Source: Isoetes taiwanensis (taxonomy: Eukaryota > Streptophyta > Lycopodiopsida > Isoetales > Isoetaceae). From it: a DNA stretch of 64,000 bases. The position numbers and the translations under genes were made by a program. The notes beneath the pieces were generated by a model. It was given only the letters and a program-made list of their open reading frames with translations. It ran no database searches and had not been told where the DNA came from. The DNA is taken from NCBI GenBank assembly GCA_021234155.1, contig JAJEKV010000033.1, positions 1,965,454 to 2,029,453 of the forward strand, written 5' to 3'. This document shows, in pieces, positions 36,048-46,701 of the stretch (the first letter of the stretch is position 1; each line of letters begins with the position of its first letter).

Positions 36048-36851
36048 ATAAAAACCTTGAAAGGTTGTACAAAAGGCTTTCATCTTCAAGAGTTCAGTAT
36101 TCAACTTAAAGGGGATATTTGTACCTCCCTTAAAGGAACTTTCCAATTTTTCTAATATCTGAGGAAAATGATCAGATGTTGAGGAGCTGACGTCACTAGA
36201 CAAGATCATATTATCCAATGAGGGCAGAGATTTATTCCAGATGTAATATCTGTCCACCAGGCAGTAGGTTCTATTGTTTCCTTTTCTCTTGTTACTCCAA
36301 GAGTAAACATTGGAGGAGGAGGGTGGGATGTAACAAAAGTGTGTCGTAAGTTGATCCCAAACAGCTTTCTCCTTTCTATTCATGTTAATTCTTTTGCCCA
36401 ACTTCTGGTCCCAAATGGGAGTATTGTTAAAATCCCTTGCTAGTAGCAAATTTTGGAGGTGTTTATTCATAGATATCCAATCATTCATTTGAGTCCATTG
36501 ATCTTCTCTTTCTGCAGGGTCTGTAGAAGCATAGACATTTAAGATTCCAGTAGGTTTTCCTTCAATTTCCAAGACCACAACTGACCATCTGCCTGAGTTG
36601 TGGCAGAATCTATCTACACATTTAAGGCCAACCCAAATGGTACATGTGGCACCACTAGTTCCATCAGCATCAGTCCAGATTGAGTCACTATTTGGGTCCA
36701 TCCAACTTCCTAGCCTTGCAGACTCGAAAGGGGGAAGCCTATGTTCCTGTAGGAGAAATATATTAGCTTTCATTTCTCTGAGGGAAATTAGAGCCCTTTT
36801 TCTCTTGAGAGGTCCTTTTATACCTCTCAAGTTCCAGGTAGTGATTTTCAT
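36048..36851 (-). pseudogene. LINE-a ORF2 start: APE-type endonuclease
   Basis: Begins MKITTWNLRGIKGPLKRKRA and contains the EN signatures WN-RG, LQEHRLPP, LNVYAS and ARDFNN (normally GDFN, so the Gly is replaced). The LVDRYYIWN and SDHFP blocks near the end correspond to RxDxxxx and the catalytic SDH. The SDHFP His is present. The frame ends in GFYK at the LTR insertion and resumes at 33237 in TLPKVN. The domain would nick target DNA to prime reverse transcription. Confidence 0.8.
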
Positions 36852-36935
36852 CAGGCCAGGTATTTGATTCTCCCTTTAATTCTCAGATTAAGGGTGGAGC
36901 TATCACTGGAGAAGGAATTTTTTTTATTTTTCTTT

Positions 36936-37808
36936 TTAGTTGTAAGAGGGGTAAAAAAACTCCTCTCTTTCCTCCCTAACTGTAGAGGGGATATATAAGG
37001 CTTGTGTACCCTGTTTCCCTTGGGATTGGAAGTCATCTGAGATGTCATCTGAGCTGTCAACAAATTTTAATTCATGTGTTCCCCCAACATCACTTTCCTC
37101 TGTAAATTTAAGTTCCTCTGTACCACCAATGTCACTATCTTCTGCACTATCCAAGTCCATTGGAGATTTAGTGAAGAATCTATATTTTGGGTTCTTTGAC
37201 AGATCCTCCTCAACTGTTTTCCTTGGGGAGTCTTTCTCCTCAATTGTTTCCTTTGGGGAGTCCATAAATCTAGCTGCTTCAGCTTCCTCAGCTTCTATTA
37301 TTTCCAACAGTACATCATGCATATCTGGTGGTTCATTGAAATCCAGTTGAGCAGGTGTCATTGGGGAGGTGATCCCCCTGGAAGCCTCTCCTTTTATATA
37401 CAGGGTTCCACCAGAAGATATATCCGAGTCAGAAGACTCAGGATATTCATTTATTAGTGGCAGAGCAGATTCCCCAATGGTAATAATGTTTTTCCTATGC
37501 AAATGAGCTGGTGTAATAAGGATCTCCTTATCTTCCTTGGCCTTTCCTTTGAGCTTGTCCATTCCCAATTCTTAGCCAGGAGGGCTTCTAGGTCTCTTGG
37601 TCTGTTCACAATGAATTCCCTGGCCTACTGGAGTTACAAGCCTTTGGGATTGGATATTGAGCATGTCCCTCCCCAATTCTTGGCCAGCAGGTCTTATAGG
37701 TCTATTGTTATGTTCAGAGTCAATTCCCTGGCCTCCTAGAGTTTTGAAATTGTATGCAGTGCAATCGAAAGAGGTCTCATCAAAGAGGTGGACAAAAGTT
37801 GCAGACAT
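36936..37808 (-). pseudogene. LINE-a ORF1, acidic C-terminal part
   Basis: Two frames in register, 37808-37572 and 37568-36936, are separated by one stop codon at 37572-37574. The second is strongly acidic and includes two copies of a unit of SDIGGTEELKFTE/SDVGGTHELKFVD type. Upstream, GQGI-SE-NNRPIRPAGQEL and a related copy form another loose repeat. No RNA-binding domain is visible, so the N-terminal part is missing or lost at the 5' end near 37.86-37.89 kb. Confidence 0.5.
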
Positions 37809-37933
37809 GAGTCATGGTTTGACGGATCAGACAATCCTTACTTGTAGTCTTGTTCATAGTACTAGAGAGACGAGCAAAATAGTCTGTAGTTTAAAAAAAA
37901 GGAGAATTTACTATGCAATGTGTGGCAAGTTTT

Positions 37934-38379
37934 TGTTAGGATTTGAAGATAATGAACTCAATAAACTGACAACAAGATTTACAATCAGGCGCTCAACCAA
38001 CTCCTGCTTACTATCTCGACCTGTAAGCTACTCCCTGTCTGTCTATTACTCCAGTATTTATCTCCATATTTACCTTCCAATCTGGGTGTATCCACTTGTC
38101 AAATTGTGCATCCCTCTCATATAGAAAGTTCTCCAACTTGCCTAAAAATCAGGAGTAGATAGACTTGCCTTCCTTAAAATTCGGTCCTAGTTGACTTTGA
38201 CTTTGACTGGTCAACGCTACCCTAAGTGGCGGGCAGGGGGTGTCTGTGTGTTTCTAGCGAGCCCAGCAACACCCGGGTAGGGGGTGCCCGCCACCTTGAC
38301 TTTGACTTTGACTTTGACCTACTGCCACTGCTTCTCATAGGTCTTTCCATAGCTTTGTATAACATGACACCATTTATCA
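37934..38379 (-). repeat. Copia 3' LTR
   Basis: 446 bp. It carries TTGAC words at 38191, 38197, 38203, 38296, 38302, 38308 and 38314 and a 10-bp-arm inverted repeat, GTGGCGGGCA (38226-38235) with TGCCCGCCAC (38285-38294). Relative to the other LTR it has 15 extra bases near 38336-38355. Confidence 0.9.
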
Positions 38380-38392
38380 CTTTCCCTTCATG

Positions 38393-38960
38393 TTATTTTT
38401 CTTTGCAACTGATCATTTGTCTCAGTCTACTAAATTTTAACTCACAAAAGCCTTTGTCAAAATATCTCGCCAATCGCATGTCGGTTTGAACATATTGCAG
38501 TTCAATGATTCTTTTCCTCACTAGGTCCCTTATAAAATGCATCTCCAGCTCGATATGTTTGGTCCTTTCATGTTGTATTGGATTTTTTGTCATTCCTATG
38601 CAACTGAGACTGTCAGAAAACAATTTCAAAGGTTTTCTTTGCTCTATACCTATTTCTTGTAGCAACCTTTCACTCCATACTATTTCCTTAGCGCAAAGGG
38701 TTGCAGCCGCATATTCTCGCTCACAGATGATGAAAGTGCTATTGCTTTTTGCTTCCTGCATTTCCATGAAATGGGTCCTCCTCCTAGCATGCAAATAATT
38801 CCTCGGTTGATTTTCTTTCATCCGGGTCTCCACCCCAATCAAATCACAAGATGATAGCAACTCCATGTTATCGTAATTAAATCAGATCCCATAATCTACA
38901 GTTCCTTTCAAATATCTCAAAACCCTCTTAGTCTGCCGCTGCTCTTTTTCCAAAGTTATG
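38393..38960 (-). pseudogene. Copia RNase H
   Basis: Holds LRYLKGT in a degraded frame near 38915-38935, then EAKSNSTFIICEREYAAATL, KEIVWSERLLQEIGIEQ and HERTKHIELEMHFIRD, the copia RNase H signature, with stops and frame changes between. The first catalytic Asp region (normally GYSDADWAG) is corrupted to SSCDLIGVE. Confidence 0.8.
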
Positions 38961-39199
38961 ACAAGTACCTACTTAGAATATTGATTTAAAATGAAATATC
39001 GGGTCTCGCATGACTAGATAAATATAGTAAGCGACCAACTAACTCTTGATAAGGAATGTTTTCCATTTCTCGACTGTCATCATTCAAATTCAAGGTTAGT
39101 TTGTTACCGGAACCATGGGAGTGTTTACCACCTTACAATCTTCCATGTTGAATCTTTTGAGCATGCCTCGCAATATTCTCACCTTGTGTCAAAGTAAGA

Positions 39200-40093
39200 A
39201 CCTCATTTGTTTCTATCTCCTCAAGACTTCAATTCCTAAAAACTTTTTAAGTTCGCCCAAGTCTGTCATTTTAAACCGATTCTTGAGAATGTCTTTGCAT
39301 TTTTGTAGCACATCAAGATTGCTACTAACCATCACATTGTCATCCACATATAGTGCAATGTAGCATACTTCATTCCCATCCTTAAACAAATAAATATTTC
39401 CATCATCCTTTAGTTTTATAAAACCTTGTTCCCTTAAATATGAATCCATGCAAATATACCATTGTCTTGGTGTGCCCTCAAAATTCCATATACAGCCTTT
39501 TTAAGTTTCCACACTTTGTCTTTCCCTTGCTCAAAGCCAGGAGGTTGCATCATAAAGATATCCTCCTCCAAGTCAGCATTCAAGAAAGCAGTAGAGACAT
39601 CCATATGATGTACCTCAAAATTCTTTGCATTTGCTACTGCTAACAACATCCTTATACTTGTCATTTTTACTATAGGGGGAAAAGTTTCCTCATAGTCAAT
39701 TCCCTTCTTCTGTGTGTATCCCTGTGCTACTAATCGAGCTTTATACTTAATTGAGTGAGGTTGTAACCCTTGCTTAATTTTAAATATCCATTTACAACCC
39801 ACTGCTTGTCTACCTTTAGGTAAGTTTACAAGCTCATACGTCCCTGTTCTTTTAAAGGCATCCAGCTCATCATTCATGGCAATTTTCCATTCTTTTGCAT
39901 CACCAAGACTTATAGCTTCTCTATAAGATTTTGGTACTTCAGTATCCAGCAAGGCAAGGATTTCAATAAGGTTTACACCTGCAACTTCACTTTGTATTCT
40001 CCTACTTCTACCTGTGTTATCTCTTCCAAATCTTTCATGGTCAACATTTTTGAGAGGAGAGTTTATTGGTATCCTGCTCATCATCATCATCAA
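39200..40093 (-). pseudogene. Copia reverse transcriptase
   Basis: Reads WKIAMNDELDAFKRTGTYEL, GCKWIFKIK, KARLVAQGYTQKKGIDYEET, VHHMDVSTAFLNADLEEDIF, then after a frame break near 39450 SYLREQGFIKLKDDGNIYLF and the catalytic YVDDN box, ending in GELKKFLGIEVLR. Most motifs survive, but the segment around YGILRAHQ (normally YGLKQAPR-W) is damaged. Confidence 0.88.
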
Positions 40094-40585
40094 TAAAGTT
40101 CGTATTCAATTTCTGAACTTCCTTTTCTTTAGGTTTAACAGAGAAGAACTTTATGTTTTTATAAGATTGAGATTCATCAAATGTCACATCTCTACTGATC
40201 AAAATCTTTTTCCTTTGTGGATCAAATAATCTGTATGCCTTGGATTCTTGATCATATCCTACAAGAAAAGCTATTCTTGCTCGATCATCCAACTTTAACC
40301 TTTGTTGCTTTGGTACATGAACAAAGCTTAGACAACCAAAAACTTTTAGTGTCTCATAGTTTGGTTTAACTCCTGACCATAGCTCATCTGGGGTCATTCC
40401 ACTGATTGCTCTATTTGGTAACATATTTTGAACTTTCACTGCTGTTAAGACAGCTTCCTCCCACAAATAATTGGGTAGCCCTGTGTGTTTTATCATAGCT
40501 CGACAAAGATTTAAAATTGTCCTATTTTTTTCTTTCAAGCAATGCCATTAGTTTGTGGAGAAAAACTACATGTAAACCGCCTCTT
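40041..40585 (-). pseudogene. Copia integrase C-terminal part
   Basis: Contains EKNRTILNLCRAMIKHTGLP, YLWEEAVLTAVKVQNMLPNR and the GVKPNYETLKVFGCLSFVHV block, then GYDQESKAYRLFDPQ and ISRDVTFDE, all usual after the copia integrase core. A frameshift separates it from the catalytic core. Confidence 0.85.
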
Positions 40586-41452
40586 TTATCCCCTTACCTT
40601 GCAAAACTTGATAAATTCAGATGACATGAACTCTCCACCACGGTCAGATCGAATACATTTCACCTTCTTTCCTGTTTCTAATTCCACTTCTGCAGCAAAC
40701 ATTTTATAAGCCTCAAAGGCTTGATCTTTAGTTCTAAGACACATGCATGTTGTCTTTCTACTAAAGTCATCAATAAAGGTAATGAAATACCTTTTTCCCG
40801 ATATTCCTCTAACATTAAGAGGGCCACGAGATCCTGTATGCACTAGTTCCAACACCCCTTTGGTTTTCTCTTTTGCCCTTTTAAAAGGCAATCTTGCATG
40901 TTTTCCTAGCATGCAACCTAGGCAAATTCTTGGCTCATCAACTTCATTTCTTGCTTTGATTACTTTTTGTTTAATCATAGTATCTATGGTGCTATGATTA
41001 ACATGACATAACCTCAGATGCCAAGTGTCGTAGATCCGAATCATAACAGAATTAACACAGGGCAAACAACCACTATCCAATGCAAACAAATTACCAAATC
41101 TTCTGCCAAGAAATTTGATCTCATTATTCAAAAGCACTTTACATTGGTACTTGTCAAAAACAACAATATAGTCCATGTCTACTAACTGTGCAACAGAAAT
41201 TAAATTTCTGACTAATGAAGGTACACACAAAACATCCTTCAAGTTTACTGCTTTCCCTTGAAGATCAAACAATTCTAACATTCCCGTGCATTGAACATCT
41301 TGCAACTTCCCATTTCCCAACTTGATATGCTTAATTCTTCCTTCTTTTTGTTCCTTGAATAATTTGGCTGAACTGGTCACGGATTTTTCTGCTCCACTAT
41401 CTAATATTAACATTTCATCATCATTATTAGATTTTTCTTTTGAAACAATCAA
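40586..41452 (-). pseudogene. Copia protease and integrase
   Basis: The protease active site is LDSGA (ordinarily DSGAS). The gag-pre-integrase block WHLRLCHVNHSTIDTMIKQK and CLGCMLGKHARLPF (HHCC zinc site) follow. The integrase core has HTGSRGPL, where the first catalytic Asp of the D,D,E triad is replaced by Gly, then YFITFIDDFSRKT and IRSDRGGEF. The frame ends after FCKVRG at a frame break, near 40540-40590. Confidence 0.85.
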
Positions 41453-41960
41453 CCAGCACCTTCTAAGTCTGCCACAATGTTATTGAACTTAGAGAAAAAC
41501 TTTGGTAAGTCATCACCTTCTTTTACTCTTAGCATCCTAAGTGCCTTATCAAGAACATCAATCTGAGATGATGTTTTTTCCTCATAGTTCTTGAGCAGGA
41601 ACTTCCAAATATCACTAGGGGACTTTCCTCTTATCTTCAGCAAAATTGAAGCCCCAACTTTGCTGGTCAAAATACCATAGGCTTTCACGAAGTTTAACAA
41701 CTTCATCTTTATCACTTTTACTTGAGTCTACTTCACCAGACTCTCCAGAAGTTTCACCAGACTTTCCAGAGGTAGAACTTCTTCTTGCAGCCACAGAGAC
41801 TGCATCCCCACTTGAACTAGTTCCTTGAACTAATTCCCAGAGCCCTTCATTCTCAAGAACGTTTTTGATTTGTTCCTTCCAAATCTGAAAACCTGGTCCC
41901 CCTTCATACACTGCAATAGAGTTCAACAACCCTGCTCCAAACCTGCTTGACATGGCTCTG
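41449..41960 (-). pseudogene. Copia gag, partial
   Basis: Starts MSSRFGAGLLNSIAVYEGGP, with the typical F-IWKEQIKNVLENEGLWELV motif of copia UBN2/gag-like domains. A second frame continues with WKFLLKNYEEKTSSQIDVLD and the KVKEGD-LPKFFSKFNNIVAD-L block. The CCHC zinc knuckle expected before the protease is absent, and the two parts are joined by a frameshift near 41650. The deletion would make packaging defective. Confidence 0.8.
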
Positions 41961-41966
41961 ATACCA
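41954..41966 (-). promoter_or_regulatory. Copia primer-binding site (tRNA-iMet)
   Basis: On the minus strand TGGTATCAGAGCC lies 1 nt from the 5' LTR. It complements the 3' end of initiator tRNA-Met, the usual primer of plant copia elements. Confidence 0.9.
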
Positions 41967-41967
41967 C

Positions 41968-42398
41968 TGTTAGGATTTGAAGATAATGAACTCAATAAAC
42001 TGACAACAAGATTTACAATCAGGCGCTCAACCAACTCCTGCTTACTATCTCGACCTGTAAGCTACTCCCTGTCTGTCTATTACTCCAGTATTTATCTCCA
42101 TATTTACCTTCCAATCTGGGTGTATCCACTTGTCAAATTGTGCATCCCTCTCATATAGAAAGTTCTCCAACTTGCCTAAAAATCAGGAGTAGATAGACTT
42201 GCCTTCCTTAAAATTCGGTCCTAGTTGACTTTGACTTTGACTGGTCAACGCTAACCCTAAGTGGCGGGCAGGGGGTGTCTGTGTGTTTCTAGCGAGCCCA
42301 GCAACACCCGGGTAGGGGGTGCCCGCCACCTTGACTTTGACTTTGACTTTGACCTACTGCCACTGCTTCTCATTTGTATAACATGACACCATTTAACA
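41968..42398 (-). repeat. Copia 5' LTR
   Basis: 431 bp, with the same TTGAC array and GC-rich hairpin. As the 5' LTR it would hold the promoter, transcribing leftwards into gag. Confidence 0.9.
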
Positions 42399-42470
42399 GT
42401 TTTCAACAAGGTTTAGTTAATAACGGGTTGGTTAAGTACCCTGAATAGGGGATTAGTACTCAAGGGTAGC

Positions 42471-43400
42471 TTGGGACGCAAAGATATTGGGTGCACAAAA
42501 CACCAGAAGAGTTGTACGTTGTCCAAATGTCAACAAACGTTTTATTCGTACTATGTCATACTTCTTTTTTACTCATTGCACCTTTTTGTGCACGATCATA
42601 TCTGGTTGTTGATTTTAGAGCATCATGGTATGGTCCATGTCATATGGTTTCTCCACTATTTGTTGAGATATCAAACACACATGAACAGTTAATTTTTGTG
42701 AAAGTGGATGTTGATGAGATAAAGGTACAATCTTATCTCGTTGTCTTTGGCATTTTAATTATTTTGCATTTGCTTAAACACTGTGCAGGTTGGTTAAAAG
42801 AAGGAACCTTCACTATACAATGTGTGGCAAGTTTTCAAAAAGGTTTAGTTAGTAAATGGTACCATGAATAAGGGATTAGTACTCAAGGGCATCTTGGGAT
42901 ACAAAGTTGTTGGGTGCACATAACATCCAAGGGCTATTTTATTCTTACTATGTCATACCCTTTTTTTTAACTCATTGTACCTTTTTTATTTTAGAGCATC
43001 ATGGTATGGTCCATGCCAGATGATTGCAATTATCATTATTTCTCATTTTCTTAAACGCTGCACAGGTTGTGATTAACTGATGATATGCTTGGCATTTTTG
43101 CTTCTCACCTGAGAATTCTGGAAGGACTAATGGAGAAGGCACATCACATCGAACATATCACATAAACAATTGTTGTTCTTGCTATTGTCTCCTTAGCTTC
43201 TGAAGATCAAGTTTAATCTTGAACATCAGTCCTAGTTACAGAAGGGAATTTAATATTTAGTGCCATTTGTATGTATGTTGCAGGATATTGTCAGATAATG
43301 GAGTGTCACTGCAATGGCGACATTTATCTTTATCAAGAATGGAAAAATGGTGGCCAAAGTTGTAGGAGCTAACAAGAATGAGCTGCAAAGACCAGGAGTT
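42471..43400 (+). pseudogene. Thioredoxin h-like pseudogene with dead active site
   Basis: The first exon reads VHKTPEELYV, then LVVDFRASWYGPCHMVSPLF and IFVKVDVDEIK, ending at a GT donor (42724/42725). After an intron with the duplicated exon, a ttgcag acceptor leads to DIVR-stop-WSVTAMATFIFIKNGK and VVGANKNELQ (43284-43390). This is the plant thioredoxin h fold and intron position. Three defects are visible: WCGPC is WYGPC (first catalytic Cys lost), a Glu codon is TAA, and the cis-Pro before TF is Ala. Thioredoxin reduces protein disulfides, and this one could not. Confidence 0.75.
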
Positions 43401-44404
43401 TGCTTCGCAAAGTTAAATTATGGTATATTGGATCACGTGCAAATATAGTTTTTAGTTAAATATCGATTCGATATGCTGGCTGCATTGGCATTTAAGCATT
43501 TTAGTATCTACTAGATGATCTAAGATATAGAAACAACAAATGGATACTTCTAAATTCTCAATGAGCTCATGCTATATTCTCAAATCATATATTGAAAAAG
43601 GGAGGATGATATCATTTCTAATTTGATATGGTTGCAGTGGCCAACATTGTCTCTAGTCATATTCTCCTCAAGTAATAAGATAAATATCTAAGTTGGAAAC
43701 CATGTATGGATTTGAGTGGTCATTTCATGATAATGTAGCTTCAATTTTTATCATTTCTAATCCACACTCACTAAAGATGACCTATAATAGATCTTACATA
43801 TTTCTTAAAAAACATTGTGCTTGCATGAACCGTGTTCAATGAACAAGTATACAATTATTCATGGAATGCTGGGGATTATTAGGGATTGGCTTTGATAGGA
43901 TTATGTGGTTTGACTTTCAATTTTGAACTTGGGTTTTATGGGCTGCCTGACACATGCATTCCCTACATGAGACTTCGAAAATGATTTTGATGGGTAGGTC
44001 CATAGAGTATTTCATTTACACTTTTACTTTAGAGATTATTCGTATTTTTGGAGTTGATTTTGCATTCGAGTTCATATAGTTCTTGCATTCGAGTTCATAT
44101 AGTTCATATAGTTCATGTGTTTTAACTCTCGATCAAGCCACTTCAGTTTAATTTTTAGGTCAAAGATGGAATACCAACCATGCAGTGTGCAAGGCATTAG
44201 AATATGCGAAAGTGTCCTAAGGGTGAAGTTCTTGCAGGTGACCCAAACCCACTTCCTCCTTTCAAAAATGTTAAGACTCTAGCCAATTAGTCTGGGATTA
44301 CATAATATACACATAGCACACTGGGAGGGTGTTCGAGAGGGAAAGCACATCTCATCACTCAAGAAAATTCACATGGACACGCTAATCAATTACTAGGAGA
44401 AAGT
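43401..44404. other. Gene-free stretch
   Basis: AT-rich DNA. The only structure seen is a short tandem repeat of TTGCATTCGAGTTCATATAG near 44062-44115. Confidence 0.5.
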
Positions 44405-44990
44405 AGTATCATGCTTGGAAACAGAACAACCATGTCAACCATATGGGGCAAAGTCAAGAAACGGTTTCATGCCAAAGACTAGGTGGGAGGGTCCTTATGG
44501 AGGAAGTACATCAAAGAAAGTTGCATAGGGTCCCAACAATGGCTCCAAGTTATTTGTGCGAAGCAAGCCTTCAAAGTCGAGGTGGCTTGACCTTCTTGAA
44601 TGGGATCCTTTCGAGGACATCAAGGAAGGCTACTTTGCGCTAGTCAGGCCTGACGATGAGGAGCATCCAATATTGTTAAGGATGGCAATCTTCGATGTTA
44701 CCATCACCATGTTTGATGGGAAGGAGTTGTGTTTTGGGTTCCAGGATCAATATTGGGAGCCTGTTGGGAGGCATAAGAAAGACAATTTGAAGGAATAGTA
44801 CTCTGACTGCTGGGAGAAAAAGTGGAAGACGAATCTTGTTGATCCTCAAAGAAGATAATTGGTGGAGTGTGTGTTGTGGTCATACCCTTTATGTCACATT
44901 GCAAAGGACAAGACCCATTGGATCCCAAAGAGAGAAGTGGACAAAGCCATGAGCACCCAATCTCCATGCTATAACATTGTACGAGGGTAG
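44405..44990 (+). pseudogene. Unrecognised degenerate coding segment
   Basis: A single plus-strand frame, broken by one TAG near 44526, reads a basic stretch (PCQPYGAKSRNGFMPKTRWE), then SRWLDLLEWDPFEDIKEGYF, ALVRPDDEEHPILLRMAIFD and YWEPVGRHKKDNLKE. After another stop come SDCWEKKWKTNLVDPQ and VLWSYPLCHIAKDKTHWIPK. Composition and continuity over about 190 codons look like a real protein. The W-rich, RPDDEEHPI-L pattern suggests a small beta-rich binding domain followed by a helical tail, but I cannot name a family. It may be a transposon-borne or repeated gene. Confidence 0.4.
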
Positions 44991-46640
44991 ATAATCTTGT
45001 TTGTGTTTTGTGCTGAGCATGTCCCTTGGAATTCTTAAGAACTTTCTCCACTGGTTGTTTGTAGACTTTATGAGAAAGACACATGAACTAATTGTTGTTC
45101 TATGATGTTAATTATTTCTAGTGATTCAATGCAAATTTTAGTTTTTTCTATATGAGTCTCATTTTATTGCATGAGTTCCAAACATCAGAATGTGACCTAC
45201 TTTAATTAAATGCAACTTTCCATAGAAATTCTAGACTGGTCCAAAACCTTCCATAGATCTATATTCTACAAAGGAATCACCAAAAATAGGATTCCTATTA
45301 AGATAAACCACCGGTAATAAAAAATTCCTAGATTTTTGATGATTTGTTTAAAATGGGTAATTTTTAGCTCTATGGAGCATCGTTTAGAGCGCCGCCATAA
45401 TTCTATAATATAATTTAAATACTGTTGCTTAACAATTAAAGGACACAATATTCAAAGTAAAGTCATAGCATTCATTGTTACGTTAAAAGTTACTATCTAT
45501 TTCAAATCTCATATAGTACAACTATGAGTGTAACAGCTCATTCTTCCTGAAACCTCATATAAATTATGTATGTAACAGCTTCCTGGCATCCATAGCGGAC
45601 GCGCAGGCCCAGACATTAGCTAAAATAAAGCAAAGACCCAAGCTTAGGCTCAGATTGAAGCCACCACAAATCAAGAAGCTCAGTATTGGGCACTGGAAAG
45701 CTCCATAAAAAACCCATAGCTCCGCAAATCACTTGCTTTAATTCTGAAAAGCTCTGCAACTCTGCAGATCACTTTGCTTTCATTGTTGATGGTGTAAATA
45801 AGTAACCGTGAATACAGAAAACTGTAACACTTTCCCACCATGTTGTGAGCCACAACGACTTGCATGCCATTGAAAGCAGTTCCGGATCCATAAAAGATAA
45901 TAGAAGAGCTTCAACATTGTTAACAACACAATAGCAGCTTCAACGTCGCTTTAACAACAGCTTCAACATACAACTCTGCCCCAAGGGCCAGCTTTTTTAC
46001 CATTTGATCCATGGTGGAAATCTAGAAACAGAGTTTGCTACTAAATATTCACGCTCTACTACCATTGGACCTCAAAAAAACTTCAAAATATTAAGAAAAT
46101 CGTTAGAAACTTCTCTATTTCAAGAAAAAACATCAAACAAATGCATCAGGACCTCTACACGGGGAAATGAACTCGACAAAAATATGCATCACAGCTCCAA
46201 AAGTGCGCCATTTCATACACAAAAATACCAAGCAGGTAACCCAAACTAGCGAGCTCTTCAAAGGCCCGTCAAGAACTCAAAAGCATCTGGACCAGCATGG
46301 AGAATGCCATCGGCAGCGCTCTTGCACTCTGCCATAGCAATGCAAGAATCAGAGAAATAAGCATACTTGCACACTTTTAAGAAACGTGATCCAAAACTGT
46401 ACTCTAAAAAACTAGATTCTATTAGTTTCTAAATGTTTTAAGAAACGACAATGCTTAAAAAACGTAAGTTGTACAATTCATGACAATTTAAGAAGATGCT
46501 AGCTGAAACTCTTGAATTTATAAAAGGTAACTTCAAATTCATGACTATTCAAAAAAACATGCTTTAGTATTCCTGAAACTTATAAATTCAGAAAGTAACA
46601 AATTCTACAAGCTAAAATGCAAAACAGAAATCATTTACTC
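44991..46640. other. Gene-free stretch
   Basis: Mixed AT-rich sequence with many CAACA/GCTTCAAC words around 45900-45980. No gene or element terminus could be supported. Confidence 0.45.
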
Positions 46641-46701
46641 TTGTAAAATTTATGTTTCTCCTTCTTCATAAGATTCTACTTCGGATTCGTATTCTTTTTT
46701 A

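Larger units (their letters stand above)
15326..37890 (-). mobile_element. LINE-a: L1-type LINE broken by two insertions
   Basis: The minus strand carries an L1-type LINE in three pieces: 37890-36048 (ORF1 end and endonuclease), 33237-31312 (reverse transcriptase) and 16971-15326 (C-terminal zinc-knuckle region and 3' end). The 3' end is marked by a run of 13 T on the plus strand (15326-15338). Removing the insertions at 16972-31311 and 33238-36042 rejoins the frame exactly: KTL joins KHSLPDYAFF, and GFYK joins TLPKVN. Element length without insertions is about 5.4 kb, close to full length. I found no convincing target-site duplication. ORF1 and the RT each have one or more stops, so it is inactive. 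Confidence 0.85.
37934..42398 (-). mobile_element. Ty1/copia LTR retrotransposon
   Basis: A 4.46-kb element with LTRs at 37934-38379 and 41968-42398, GTTTT duplications (37929-37933 and 42399-42403), a tRNA-iMet PBS beside the 5' LTR and a purine tract beside the 3' LTR. The order gag, protease, integrase, RT, RNase H along the minus strand is that of copia. LTRs differ by one 15-bp insertion, one other indel and very few substitutions, so the copy is young although pol is frameshifted. It interrupts the thioredoxin duplication. Confidence 0.92.
37895..43060 (+). repeat. Tandem duplication of a thioredoxin exon region, split by copia
   Basis: One copy runs 37895-37933 and continues after the copia insertion at 42404 to about 42795. 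The second runs 42800-43060. Shared landmarks are TATGCAATGTGTGGCAAG/TATACAATGTGTGGCAAG, GGGATTAGTACTCAAGGG, GGGTGCACA-AACA and GCATCATGGTATGGTCCATG. The second copy lacks about 25 bp of the coding part. Confidence 0.7.

Noticed and set aside
37042-37350. Plus-strand serine-rich ORF
   Set aside because: Antisense of the acidic LINE-a ORF1 repeats.
38226-38294. Rho-independent terminator
   Set aside because: It is a GC hairpin inside a plant LTR. Bacterial terminators do not apply here.
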